Of a DNA stretch of 64,000 bases, positions 1-11,300 are shown one piece after another (position 1 is the first letter of the stretch; every line of letters starts with the position of its first letter). Origin of the DNA: Candolleomyces eurysporus (Eukaryota; Basidiomycota; Agaricomycetes; Agaricales; Psathyrellaceae); the NCBI GenBank assembly GCA_027579435.1, contig JANBPK010000746.1:1-64000 (forward strand). The letters are read 5' to 3'. The notes below the pieces were generated by a model, which saw only the letters and a program-made list of their open reading frames with translations, was not told where the DNA came from and made no database searches. A program made the translations under genes and the position numbers.

Positions 1-37
1 AAAGTCCCCCTATGCTGCGGCGCAAAGGGGTTCCTGC

Positions 38-1779
38 TCATCCCCCCCGCTGCCTGGAAGTTCGCAGGGGACAACATCTGATCGGGCAAACCCTGCAAAA
101 ANCTGTCCCNTGTTGTTGCTGCTGCTGCTGTTGCAGTTGGAGCTGAGTTTGCTGAGTCGCCATACCACCAAACTGCCCCATCATCATCCCAGGTCCAGGC
201 GAATAACTCTGCGCACCACCACCCATCCCCATAACCGGCTGTGGACTGGGCGTCATGAACATCTGCTGTTGCGGCACCCCGGTAGCCTGTGCCTGGAACT
301 GAGGCTGAGGACTGTGCGAGAGGAACTGTTGGCTTGGACTAGGAGTCATGAACTGTGTCTGGGTGACCGGAGCTGACATGATGCCTTGCGAAGGCGATGG
401 CGTCAGGAATCCTTGGGGTGTAGGGGCTTGCAAGGGGAGGGAAGCGGACTGCGGTTGTGGTTGGAAGAATTGTGATGCTTGTGGGGCACCGGTGGCCAAT
501 CCCGTTTGGTTCATGAACAGTTGCTGTCCGTAGCTCGGCGCAGATGCCTGTAGGTTTTGGTTGAACGGGAGGGATGGCGTAAATGAAGAGGCAGAGGGGG
601 CGAACGAGGGAGTCGTCGCAGGTTGTTGCTGAAATTGTAGTTGCTGGAATGGGTTGATTCCCAGACCGACTGGAGGTGTTGTCACCAAAGATCCGGTCAG
701 AAGAGGGCCCTGGGTTAACCCTGTAGGCGCCCCAGTCAATCCCATTGACAGAGAGGCGGCGGATTGTTGTTGATACTGAAGGGGCAAAGTCGAACTTGCT
801 GGCTGGTCTTGCAATTGAATAAGATCGTCCCAGACACCGCCTTGCGATGCCGGTTTTGCTTGAGGCAGATTTTGGTGAGCAACGGGCTGTGAGGCTGAAC
901 GGGTTTGCACATTTGGCTTGCTAGCTGGTACCACAGGCTTGCTCTGTGAGACTGTTTGACTGTTGGCAAGCGGTGAGCTAGTCGTTTTTGAGGAAGTAGC
1001 TGAGGAGCTCGATGGCAACGTCGAAGAACGTGCATTGCTTGTTAGTGGCGAAGATGCAGATCGGGGAGTTGTCGAGGTCGCAGTCCGCGAAGGGCCAAGC
1101 TTTGATGCCACTAGAGCATTCCTGTCAATGTATTTCCTGTATTCATACTTCGCTGCAGGAGGGTTAGATCTGGGGTCGAGGAGCGAGTGAATCCTGAGGA
1201 GATACCTCGGATATATTGTTCCATCTCACTATCCCGTTCGCCATCTTCAAGATTTGGAGGGGGTGGATTTCGCAATTCGTTTGGATTGTAGATTCCATTG
1301 GACTTCACGTTACCCATATTCCTCATCGTCTGCGGGATGTCAGGTCTGACCAATGGGAAGTGAAGCGGTACACGTACATCAACCTGGTCTTTCGTCCATG
1401 TATCCATGGTCAGACTCTTTCTAAACCCATCTCATTCAATCGATTCGTCTGCATACAATGGTGCACAGACATACACTTTCGTTATGTGCGTTCCAATCTT
1501 CCGGTGGATACTGGCGCAGTTCATACTGGAAATAATTCAGCTCGACACTCAAATTTCCATCGGAACGACACTCACCAGATAAAGATACCCAGATTGTGCG
1601 ATGCCCAACGAGGATTTCTAGACTTGCAGTCCGCGCAGATATCTGAATATCGTTGCGGATTCAGACGATGGCCATCTACAATCGTAGAGTGCCTCCAACG
1701 AACCATTTCCTGCCAGTGCAATCAGCTCCATGAGCGCCTTGTGGTTCCGGTCGCTGGCCAGCTTGTTATTCAGCGACAT
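38..1779 (-). CDS. ArfGAP domain protein (AGE2/SMAP type)
   Basis: GTPase-activating protein for Arf small GTPases, expected to act in vesicle traffic. Six exons can be read: 1704-1779, 1576-1642, 1475-1525, 1378-1420, 1206-1329 and 38-1152, together 492 codons with consistent phases. The N-terminus carries the ArfGAP zinc finger, C28-x2-C31-x16-C48-x2-C51, directly followed by the catalytic-arginine context SIHRKIGTHITKVKSLTMD. The motif NVKSNGIYNP and an IRAKYEYRKYID block complete the domain by about residue 130. The rest is a long Ser/Thr/Pro/Gln-rich tail ending in a polyglutamine run, typical of AGE2-like proteins. The start ATG at 1779 opens directly onto the domain. Two N characters at 102 and 110 make the last 20 or so residues and the stop uncertain. 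Confidence 0.88.
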
Positions 1780-2137
1780 TGTTGACCAGTATTCGAGTAT
1801 AAGCCAATGAAGATGTTGAGGAGATGGGAAAGAGGAGGTCGCATGCGACAGAGTCTACCCCATGTAAACCGTATCCGGCAAGGGGCCAGCGCTGACATGA
1901 CACCCGTTGCCCGTTCGGAGACCTAAAAATAGCCGGGCGCGCTTTGATGTACTTGGTCAGGTCTCCGTCCGGGTCCGTGCTTGCAAGCGGGCACCCACAA
2001 GAATTCTACGGAGCAAATATGAGGATAATAAAGAGGTGCACAAGGCGCCAAAATGCTTTGTAAAGAGTGAAATTTACTACGCACTAATACAACTCGTAAA
2101 ATATCCGCCTGTGAAGAAATCTACTGAGCAGAAAAGT
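1780..2137. other. Intergenic, start of duplication unit A
   Basis: No gene is seen. From about 1975 the sequence resembles 4385-4545 (GCAAGCGGGC, a GAATTCTA stretch, GAGCAAATATGA, TTACTACGCACTAA), marking the left end of the tandem duplication described for 1.9-7.5 kb. Confidence 0.5.
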
Positions 2138-3265
2138 TCAAGATCGACGTTTCCTAGCCCAAAGGAACCAACCCAAAGATACAAGCCAGAAGGTCATGTT
2201 CATCCCGGTAAAGAGCACAAGCATGACCACCCCTACCACAACCCTTCCACCTTTAAACTTTTTCATCATTCTGGGTCTAATTTCTCGAGCCCGACGTTGA
2301 CGAAAACGCTGGGCGACCTGGACGACAATTGACTGTGCTGCCCAAGTGGCCGCAAGGAGGTGTTCTTGAATATATTTGCCAATGGCTGGCCAATCTTGCT
2401 CTCTAGCCTTTCGAAGGATTTCAATGGCGGGATCTCGAAGATCTCCAGAGAAAGGCTCGAAGGCCCGCAGTACCAATTTTCCAGCGATCAGGGTCGAACA
2501 GGTGAGGAAAAATAGGACCACGGATATCAACAAAGTGCCGAGCACTTTCCAATAGACTGCAAAGAATAAAGTCGTCAGACAAGAGATAAAATCTCTTATA
2601 TAATGTTTGACTCACAGAATATCCCTTGTATGAAGACATGATACATGAAAGTCTTCAAGAGGGAAGTTAGGCTCGTCAGAGAGAGGAGGATCACAGCTCC
2701 ACAGCTGCGATGGATGGCGAGTCAGTCATGAGGACTGATAGTACGAAAAGAGAAGAGAAGATACGAACAAGCAAGCCAGTGAAAATGCAATCGATATGGC
2801 GAGAGGTGTCTCCACAAATTCCTATAGCGGAGAGTTAGAGCCGCGTAACGACGAGAAATCACTCGGACTGACAGCAGTTCGCGGTGCGATATTTGCATAT
2901 TCACAAGATGACCGGATGAAAGGCCCAAGATACTGGCTTTCAAAGCTAAGGAGAGGCGGTTAGATCTTTAGAAGCCATTATCCCCTGAAGATAAATTGTC
3001 ACCTCGAGTACGCGCTCTGAAGTGATTCGAGCAACTCCATCTGATCGGAATCGGAGTCTCTGGTAGCAGGAATCGGTAACAGAACGAGTGGAGGGTCATT
3101 GGGAGCTGGCTCTTGAGCATTGACTCCCTCTTTGCTAATGTAGATGCCCTCCTCGTTCTCTTCATCTATACCCCAAGCCGCTCCATCCTGGAAAATGTCC
3201 TCTGCTTTTTCTTCCACCGCTGGCAGCGTCTCCTGCGCTATAGTTTGTTCGGATTTGATGATCAT
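2138..3265 (-). CDS. Four-pass membrane protein, unit A copy (intact)
   Basis: I do not recognise the family. Five exons join with consistent phases: 3003-3265, 2873-2945, 2745-2821, 2616-2704 and 2138-2556, giving 306 residues. The N-terminal 90 residues are acidic and probably cytosolic (EEGIYISKEGVNAQEP). A short FIRSSCEYANI motif follows, then four hydrophobic segments. They are FVETPLAISIAFSLACLFVS, one starting GAVILLSLTSL, one around LISVVLFFLTC, and one in the last 35 residues. A basic segment RMMKKFKGGR precedes the last one, and the tail is ARKRRS. Decayed copies lie at 4544-6242. It is divergent from a KPWE-protein relic at 4120, with a shared upstream region. Function unknown. Confidence 0.75.
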
Positions 3266-4119
3266 GACTCGCGTCGAAAAGAGAGAGAGAGAGAGAGAAA
3301 TGAGAGAACGGAAGTATTGCTGTCCCTTCGTCCCTTGTTCGATGCCTTTACATATGCAGAGTCAATGATCTACGTAGGTTCCACGTTTGCACTGAGGACT
3401 GCGGAAAGTCAATTGAACGACTGCGACTACGGCGCAGCACGTCAAAATTGGCATTTTGGTCACACCTAAGGCACATTTGGTAGAAATCTCGGTGGCGACC
3501 ATTCAGCTTCCTTTCATAGACCGCATCTTCTTCCTGCGTGTGACTGTGCTCTCCTGCGCCTCGGCAGGGGACAGACGCGTGCCATTAGAACGCGTCACGA
3601 AAAATAGGGGCTAATCAAGGGTCCTACACGTGATGGTCGCGATATCCCTGGTCCCGGCTCTAGGCTTTGCAGCGCAGCTCTCCTCGAACTCGATTCTCAT
3701 GACAGCCTAGCCTTCATACGTCAAGACGGAACCACAAAAGAAGCCACCCCCCAGTGAGCGCACTCGAGCAGTACGCAGCATACTCGTTAAACACGTTGGT
3801 TCCATCACCTCGCTTTAGCTTCTTCATCTCTTCATCTTCGGTGTCGAGTCGAGTCGAGTTCTAAGGATAGAACGAAGCAATTCTGACATAATCCCTTTCG
3901 TTTTTATTTCCCCCTGTGTGGAAGGCAAGTTTTAATGAGTATAATACTCGATGCCATTCGATCGATCCTCCGAAACTCGCGAAGAGACGTTACGAAGGAG
4001 GCGAGTGTTCTACTCAAGTTCTACTTTAACGAGTGCGTTCAAATCACCAGTCCTTTGGGATGTATACAAAAAAGTCAACTGAGCTGCGTATGTATAGGGC
4101 TACAGGAAACAACCTATCC
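3266..4119. promoter_or_regulatory. Divergent intergenic region of unit A
   Basis: This stretch lies between the divergent membrane-protein gene and the KPWE-protein relic. It holds a GA microsatellite near 3281-3298 and a block at 3590-3655 (AAAATAGGGG, then CACGTGAT, then GCGATATCC) that recurs at 6555-6614 in unit B. The conserved CACGTGAT and GATATCC words are candidate regulatory sites. A further conserved stretch, GTCGAGTCGAG, occurs at about 3840-3860 and 6840-6850. No gene is seen inside. Confidence 0.45.
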
Positions 4120-4303
4120 ATGGGCGAAGCTCACCAGTATGAGCGTGGGTTGCAACTCAGCTTTGACCGGTGCCAGCCCTCAAACATCGACTGGTGCGGA
4201 CGAAACATGAGTCTTGACCTTCAAGGAACTCAAGGAGCTCATAGAGTCTGGACGTGTAGACCAGATACCTAATAATAAGATAATTCCTGAGAAGCTTGGT
4301 GTG
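4120..4303 (+). pseudogene. KPWE-domain protein relic, unit A copy
   Basis: This stretch aligns with exon 1 of the intact gene at 7108. It starts at the same ATG context (ATGGGCGAAGCTCACCAGTA against ATGGACGAGGCTCGCCAGTA) and encodes FKELKELIESGRVDQIPNNK in one frame. Small length changes put the ATG out of frame with that stretch, and a TGA lies directly before it in its own frame (GACGAAACATGA). Exon 2, with the KPWE motif, is absent: after AAGCTTGGTGTG the sequence passes into a stretch resembling the last exon of the EST1-like gene. It cannot make the full protein. Confidence 0.8.
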
Positions 4304-4346
4304 CATCTCGGACGGCAACCTTCAACGAGCGGATCAAGATACGTCC
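4304..4346 (-). pseudogene. Fragment of EST1-like last exon
   Basis: About 38 bases here match 8497-8534 inside the last exon of the EST1-like gene at roughly three bases in four, with no gaps needed. The order is the same as in the intact arrangement (KPWE gene, then EST1 3' end), so this looks like the right-hand edge of duplication unit A after an internal deletion of about 1.2 kb. The match is short, so confidence is moderate. Confidence 0.45.
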
Positions 4347-4543
4347 TGTGCTAACCACAGCCGCGGGCCGAATCTATGCCCGCAAGCGGGCGCCCACAGG
4401 GAATTCTAGGACTTGTTCGAGCAAATATGAAGACGATGAAATAGTGCGCAAAGCGCCAAAAATGTTTGTAGAGAATAAAATTACTACGCACTAACAGAAC
4501 TCCTTAATTATGCGGCCGGGAAAAAAAACTACCGAGTACAACG
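4347..4543. other. Junction between duplication units A and B
   Basis: This is the 3' flank of the decayed membrane-protein copy. It is similar to 1960-2137 in the same orientation, so unit B begins here. No gene is seen. Confidence 0.5.
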
Positions 4544-6242
4544 TTAACTTGAAGATCGACGCTTCCCGGACCAAAGGACGAAGCCAGGGATACAAGCCAG
4601 AGGGGTCATTTTCGTCCCGGAAAAGAGCACAAGCACGGTCACCCATACCACAATCCTTCCTCCCTTGAATCTCTTCACCATTCCTGACGTTCGAGGTCTA
4701 ACTCCCCAAAGCCCGACGCTGAAGACAAAGCTGGACGACCCGGACGACCATTGACTGCACCGCCCAAGTAGCCACAAGGAAATGCTCCCAGATATATCTG
4801 CCAATGGCAGGCCAATCTTGCCCTCTGGCCCTTCGAAGCCCTTCCATCACCAGATCTCGAAGGCCTCTGAAGAATGGCTCGAAGGGCCGCAGTACCAATC
4901 TCCCAGCACTCAGGATCGAGCCGATGGGGAAAGATAGCACAAGGAAGATCACCAAGATACAGAGCAATTTCCAGTAAACTTATGATATGGAATAAAGTAG
5001 TCAGAGAAGGGACAAGATCTCTCAGCTGAAGTTTGACTCACAGAGTATTACTCCTTCTATAAATTCGAGGGTCAGGCTCGTCAGAGACCGGAGAATCACA
5101 ACTCCGCAACTACGATGAGGGGCAATGCACAGGGTCAGTCATTGATGCTAGAACTGAAAAAATGGGGGAGACAGACTAGCCGACAAAACTAAATGCCATT
5201 AATATGACGAGAGGTATCCCCACAGACGCCTACAGAAAGTATGGTCAATCACGCGTCACGAATAAAGGTTCCTCGGACTGACTACAATCTCCGTTATTAT
5301 TTCTGCATACTCGCAAAACGACCTGATCCAAGGTCTGGGGTCCTGGCGGTCAAAACTAGAGGGCTGCCGTTAGAATTTAGCTGTTTCTCTTTACAAGAAA
5401 GGTATACGTACCTTGAGAATGCTCTCCGGACACACCCCAGCAAAGTCTCTGTCGAGTCGCCACCCGTGGCAAGAATCGGTGCTGGAACTTGTGGAGCGAT
5501 ATTGGTAGTTCTCTCCCTTGTCAATGGAGCGGGATCTCGAAGGTTTGCATAGATTGGCTCAATTGCAAGGGCCCGGAGTACCAGCTTTCCAAGTATCAGG
5601 GTCGAGCTAGTGATAAAGAATAGGACTGAAAAAAGCAAGAGGATGAAGGACAGGTTCTCCAGAGACAGGAGAATCGCAGCTCCACCACTGCGATGAATGG
5701 CAAGGCGCAGGGTCAGTCATCGGTGCCGCAAGTATGGTGAAGAGAGATACAAACCAGCCGGCTAAAGCAAATACCATGGATCTAGCAAGAGGTATATCGA
5801 CGAAATCCTACAGAAGGTGTGCGTAAAGACGCGTAGCAAAGAAAAGTTCCCCGGACTGACTGCAATCTGCGTTGTGATATTTGCATACTCGCACGACGAC
5901 CTAATCCAAGGTCTGAGACGCTGGGTTTCAAAGCTAGGGAGCTGTCATTAGAATTAAGTTGCTTCCCTTCATAATCCAATGGAGGCACCTTAAATATGTT
6001 TTCTGGACAGAATCCAGTAGCTCCTCCATCGAGTTGCCACGAGGGGTAGGCTTGGGGTTCGGTCGTGGAACTCGTGGGGCATCATTGGTAGTTGAAGTTC
6101 TTTCTTGAATATTGACGCCCTCTTTACTGACATAGATGCTCTCTTCTTTATCTTCATCTACACACCGAGCTGCACCACCCTGAGATATATCTCCCGCTTC
6201 CAGCGGCTCCTTGCGTTGTTCTGAGTCGGATTTGATGAGCAT
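4544..6242 (-). pseudogene. Decayed, internally duplicated membrane-protein copies (unit B)
   Basis: Two copies of the gene intact at 2138-3265 lie head to tail. The upstream copy starts at ATG 6242 (acidic N-terminus, IYVSKEGVNIQE) and keeps the IRSSCEYANI exon and a first membrane segment (DFVDIPLARS). Its later exons are shortened and run in frame at about 5530-5600 into the first exon of the second copy (LRDPAPLTRERTTNIAPQ). The second copy keeps an IRSFCEYAEI exon (about 5270-5365). Its first membrane segment then meets an in-frame TAG (near 5188-5194). Its C-terminal exon is split between two frames (4698-4967 and 4544-4700). Several introns keep their splice sites. A truncated protein from the first part cannot be excluded, but the full product is lost. 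Confidence 0.7.
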
Positions 6243-7107
6243 GGGTCGTGTCGGAGGGGGGGGTTCAGAAAATGGAGCTGTTATCTCCTCGTACCTTGCG
6301 CAGTGCCTATTTAATACGGAGTTGATCACCTACGTAGCTTCCACGTTCACTAGTACATGCGAAACGACTGCAAGAAGTCCGAGATTGCTGTGCGTGTCGT
6401 AAGTTCACCACTCTACTAGTAGTGACCACAGTGGACTTGCTGCGCATCTCAGTAAACGGCACTTCCTTCACAAAGCTTCCTCATATGTCTTCGGTAGCTT
6501 GCTTCCGTGTCGATGGTGGTTACTTAGCTACTGCGCGACGTGTCCTGATTGGTACGCGTCGCAAAATAGGGGTTTAATGAGCTCTCACACGTGATAATCA
6601 CGATATCCGTGGTCGGGAGTTTTCAGGAACTTTCGTTTTGCAGCACAGGTCTTCTCCGTATTGAAGTCTCGTCTCATCGACACCCACCCTAGTTCAAACG
6701 TTAAGATGGAACCGCAACACGAAGCACCTGCAATTGACGCACCCCCAATGAGCGCACTCGAGCAGTACGCAGCATACCCATTTAATACGGACCAAGAATA
6801 TCAAGTGGGTTACATTACCTCGCTTTAGCCCTCATCAGCGTCGAGTCGAGAGCGTAGAGCGAAGCAATTTTGACATAGATTTCTCCTATTTTCATTTCCC
6901 ACTTTGTGCGGAAAGCAAGGTTTAGCGAGTATAATGCTCGGCTGGGTATTCGAAGATCCATCCTCAGAAACTCGCGAAGAGATGTTACGCAGGACGCGAG
7001 TGTTCTACTTTAACAAGTGCGTTCAATTCATCTCTCTCTTGGATGTGTACGAAAAANGGTGGGCTGACCCTGCGTGTGTATGAAGAGTTACCGGAAGCAG
7101 CCTATCC
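6243..7107. promoter_or_regulatory. Divergent intergenic region of unit B
   Basis: This is the counterpart of 3266-4119. Shared words include the AAAATAGGGG block and CACGTGATAATCACGATATC near 6587-6607. Others are GAGCGCACTCGAGCAGTACG at about 6750 (also at 3757), and TCGCGAAGAGA near 6972 (also at 3978). It probably carries the promoter of the intact KPWE-domain gene. No further gene is seen. Confidence 0.45.
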
Positions 7108-7471
7108 ATGGACGAGGCTCGCCAGTACGAGCGCGGGTTACAAGCGAAGGACTCGGATATGACCAGCCCTAGTCCTCAACAATCAACGTCGTCGTCGACT
7201 GGTGCAGACGAAACACGAGTCTTGACCTTCAAGGAACTCAAGGAACTCATAGAGTCCGGACGTGTAGACCAGATACCCAACAACAAAGTTATTCCTGAAA
7301 AGCTTAGTGTGCGTCGTGTTTCCCTCTTGCTTGATTGAATCTCTTATGCTGGATTCCGGAATGATTCGACATCTGAAGGAAGAAACGCCAAGCCAATCTA
7401 CCGCGACTGTACGAAAGAAGCCATGGGAGACGGCGGCGGCGACTCTACCAATTAAATCTGAATCGCCATGA
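7108..7471 (+). CDS. KPWE-motif peroxisomal import protein (Pex39/Pex14-KPWE type)
   Basis: A small protein of 97 residues. Exon 1 is 7108-7308 and exon 2 is 7379-7471, with a 70-nt intron (GTGCGT..GAAG). The product has a low-complexity N-terminus (residues 1-38), then LTFKELKELIESGRVDQIPN and NKVIPEKLS, then a short Ser/Thr stretch and the motif VRKKPWE. This layout (helix, IPN, then KPWE) is the KPWE domain of fungal Pex14-like proteins. The same motif marks Pex39, a small factor that helps Pex7 import PTS2 proteins into peroxisomes. The start gives a full domain with no upstream in-frame extension needed. The relic at 4120 is its tandem copy. The domain call is firm; the exact orthology is inferred. 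Confidence 0.72.
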
Positions 7472-8358
7472 AGTAAACTTTGAACAGCATGTACCATATC
7501 TCGACCTCACGTAACGAGCAACTTTTGATCCCTCAAAATATCCACAAGATTTGTAGGAAGACACAACTAACATACTTGGTTCAGCACTCCGTCTCTGTCA
7601 ACGAGACAGACGTGACAATATAAATACAATGTACAAGGACACCGTCAGCTCGCCGAGTAAGGGAGTTCGGGACTGCACAAGAAAGAGCCAAGAGAGAGCG
7701 AGAGAGAGCGAGGACCGGGCTGGAAACAAGATGAGAGAAAGAGAGACGACACGAGACAGAAGAAACTCAAGGAGCGAGTATGTAACAATAAACAAGAATA
7801 GGGAGAGAGGGAGAAGGAAACATAGGTCAAAGGAAGGGGGAGCGGGGCAAGAAAGATTCCGACACATTTCCCATTTATACATAAAAAAGACAGGTACTAG
7901 TACGACCAAGCGGCGAGGCATAGANNGACGATGACGATGAAACCAATACACAGAGTATCAACGAGAAAAAAAGATGAGAAAAGGTCTGTACGCATCCACG
8001 CAGTAGATGAACAACCACCTATGAGGGGGAGAAAGGCTTTGTTTTTCCTCCAGCGCACCCATGGAGTTTTTGCTGAAATCAACAGTCGAACCGGTGGCCT
8101 TGCTTCATAAAAACCGACTGAACGCAAGGTACCACTCCAATCTACCATTGATCCTGCGCGACCGTTACTTGACCCTCGCAGATCGGAACCTTGACGGGCC
8201 CTGGCACGAGTAAAAAAGGCTTACTATGCGACAGCAGAAGCCAAACAGCGTCGAGTTCGAATTCGAGGAAGACGAACTGGCGATGTCTCGCAAGCNTTTG
8301 AAAGAAGACACGATGACGTTGAACGAACTCATTCATCCACCAAATACTTCACGCCCTA
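7472..8358. other. Intergenic, purine-rich repeat tract
   Basis: No gene is seen. 7675-7860 is almost pure purine on the + strand, with GAGAGAGCGAGAGAGAGCGA as the densest part; reading frames through it are repeats of Arg/Glu and not genes. The right half is probably the 3' untranslated region of the EST1-like gene. Confidence 0.5.
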
Positions 8359-11300
8359 CTAGCCAATCTTCCCCCACAACTGATTAGACATAGGGGAACC
8401 AAGGTAGGCNGGAGCCGGGGGCCACTGCGGCCGATGATGGTGATGATGATTATAGTGCTCGTGGTGGTGGTGTTGACCAAAGCTTGGACGACGGCCTTCA
8501 ATAAGCGGATCGAAATATGTCTGGCTGGAATTCTGCTGTTGATGCTGTGGCAGGTGGGCGCCTTGGAACATCATCGCCGGATCGGTAAGATGAAGCCCNG
8601 ACGATAGAGCCGCCGAGTGGATGGGTGGGTCGTTCAGACCGAGCCCACCACCACCACTGTAATGGTGACCCAAGTTCAAATTCGACGCCAAGGAAGCTGA
8701 AGCAGACGGAATGCGTCGATGCGGGCTTCCCATCAATCCGTTCTGCACTGGTAACCCTGCATAGGAGTTTTGGGGGAGGCTCCCGGGAACCTGGAGTGGA
8801 CCGTTAAACGTGCTACTCGCGGCCTGAGGAGGCCATACCGCAGCATTGGGATCCTGCGAACCGCTGCTGAGCGAGTGAAGGTGAGTTCGGGGAGATGTGT
8901 GGATTCCGAGTTGGTTCGAGGCCGCCCCACCGAATTTCAGTGGTGGTTCGTCATGAGACGTAGACCAAATAGAATTGGGGGCTAGTTCAGACCCGAACAA
9001 TAGCTGAGGTTGGATTCGGGGAGAGTCGACGGTTGACACTAGAGTAGCGCTTGGTTTCCGCCCCACGTTCATCACGTTCATGAGCAAATCTTGTGCGGTT
9101 AGGGCGGGAACGGCGGATGCTCGTGGGCTACCGATAGGTGTCTTCGTTGCCTGCTTTGGGGATAGAGATGGGCGGGCAGGACTGGTCAGCGCGCTTGAAT
9201 GTCCGAGGGGGTTGGACAATGACTTCATGGGAACTATGGGTGTAGCTTGGAGTCGTGGAGAGATGGCAGGCGACGTTGCTTTGGGGTTCCAAACAATCTC
9301 GTCGTCTTCTTCATCGTCCTCAAATTGTTCGAGTCCAACGTTGAAGGCTTCGTTCACGATTTCGTCAGTTGCCTCTGTCCGAGCATCCTCATCGTTCGGC
9401 GATTCATCCGCCTTGCTATCGCGAATAGTCTCCATTATGTTTTGATCTTGCACCGGTGGGGTGAGAGGAGCTTCCTCTGGTGCGTTGGGACCGTTTGATC
9501 GATGCCTCGATAGTCTAGTTTCCAAAACGCTCTCCTTGAGCTTGAAGACGCCAGCCTCATGAGTTATAGGAGAATCCTGGAAACAGATATTGTCAGATGC
9601 GGGTAACAACCTGTTATCACAATGGCAAACTTACGTNCATCTCAATCATGGCACGCGCGTCGGCCAGGAGGTCGGAGATTCTCATCAACTGCTCCTCGTT
9701 GGGAACGCGTCCTGAAGTTCGAGAGTCGGTCAAGCAGGAGCTCTCGCCCACTGCCTTCTTCAANGGAAGGAACCCTCTCATATCGATATCTTCTTCGAGG
9801 GGATCGGAAAGGGGTAGCGGCCTGTCGCCAGGGAAGGCGTTCGCCAATGAAGTCATAAACTGCGTGTAGCGATTCCAAAACCTGACGGTGTGATGAGAGT
9901 GACCACTGATCTTGCCCTTGCCCTTCTGCGGGGTCTTCACCCTTTTGGACTTCTCCTTTTGCTGGTAAGCCTTGAACTCNGGATCTTGCATTGCATAGGT
10001 AAGGTTGCTNCGCAGCCACTTGCTGGCTATCCTCAGAGGAGGCAGGATTCGTCGGAAGGTTGCAGTGATTCGCTGAGCCGGGTCGTTGTCGACGTTGTCC
10101 ATAGAGGGTAATTCTTTGAGTTCGTGCTTTCCGACTTCCAACAATGCAATNTGCATGTCNAAGAGATGACCGAATAACCGCCATTCGAGNAGAATGTCGG
10201 CTCCAGGCGTTCGGGGGGCTTCATGACGAGAGGATGCAGAGTTGCTGTCTCGAATCATCCTATGTTTCCAGAGAGCGCCTTGAGAAAGGATAATGACATT
10301 GCATATGGTCTCGGTGGAGAGATCTCGCGCTCCAACAAGGCGGTGGAATTCTTCGTATACGCGCCTCTCCTGCTCTTTAACTTCCCTGTACAACAATGAG
10401 CTACTGAATGAATGCCATGTAGANAATAACCCACTTGTCTATGGGGTTGCGCCACAGTGCGTGCAGTACAACCACCCGGTTCTTGAATATATCGACCTGG
10501 TTAGCGATCGAGACTGGAGTCGAGGCCAACACTCGCTCTCTTTCCTGTCTCTGACGGTTCCAAATTTGCAACGTCTTGGTCATGTGAGTGGCCATATTCT
10601 CCGCGGCCGGTTCGAAGGGATGCTTGACGCAAAGCGCGCGATAGTAATGGGTAAGGGATCCAAGCCTGTCGGGGACGTAGGAAGCAACAATCGCGAGCTG
10701 GTGAGAAGCATTGCCGTCACTTGGAAGGAGCAAGCGCGCCTGTTCATAACGCTGCTGGGCCCGTTCATAATTTCTTGCCATTGGGACAGAGTCGATACCA
10801 GACGTTCCTTTCTTTCGAATCTTGCCTCGCCTTGCTGGTGCCCCAGCTTCTTGACCAGCTCGGGGGCGTCCCCCAGCTTCATTGTACAGCTCCTTGTAGC
10901 GCGCGAAGTCGCCAAGATAGATGAGAGCCTTGTTCATGATTGAGAGACGGCTTTCCTTCTCCGCCTCAGTACCCGGCGTCAGGGCGCTTGACGNCTCCTG
11001 CGGAAAGATGTTGTGGGCTCCAGTNGCCTTTGCGCCGTTGGCAGCGCCGTTAGCATCGGTNATTAAGCCGAGNNACGTCAGGGCGGGTTCTGCTTCCTTC
11101 AGATCGAATGAACGGTACATCCGTANAACGAGCTGGATCCAAAACTTCTCCTCCTCAGCCAGGAATTGCCGGAACCTCTGCAAGAGTTTTCGGTATTCGA
11201 CGGGCCCATGAGCGTTCTGCTTCTGGTTTTGCTGCTGCTTCGTCTGTTGTTGCTCTGCCGATTGGCGAGCGTTTCCTTGAATGGCACGATCGATGATTGA

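Noticed and set aside
1216..1785. Long + strand frame of 189 codons
   Set aside because: It is opposite the first exons of the ArfGAP gene, which has the zinc finger and matching splice phases.
3935..4272. Two + strand frames proposed as a gene
   Set aside because: They read the duplicated 5' flank and the broken KPWE copy in wrong frames; comparison with 7108-7471 shows the true frame is interrupted.
7629..7951. Charged frames rich in Arg/Glu or hydrophobic frames on the other strand
   Set aside because: They are translations of a GA/CT-rich repeat with no family resemblance.
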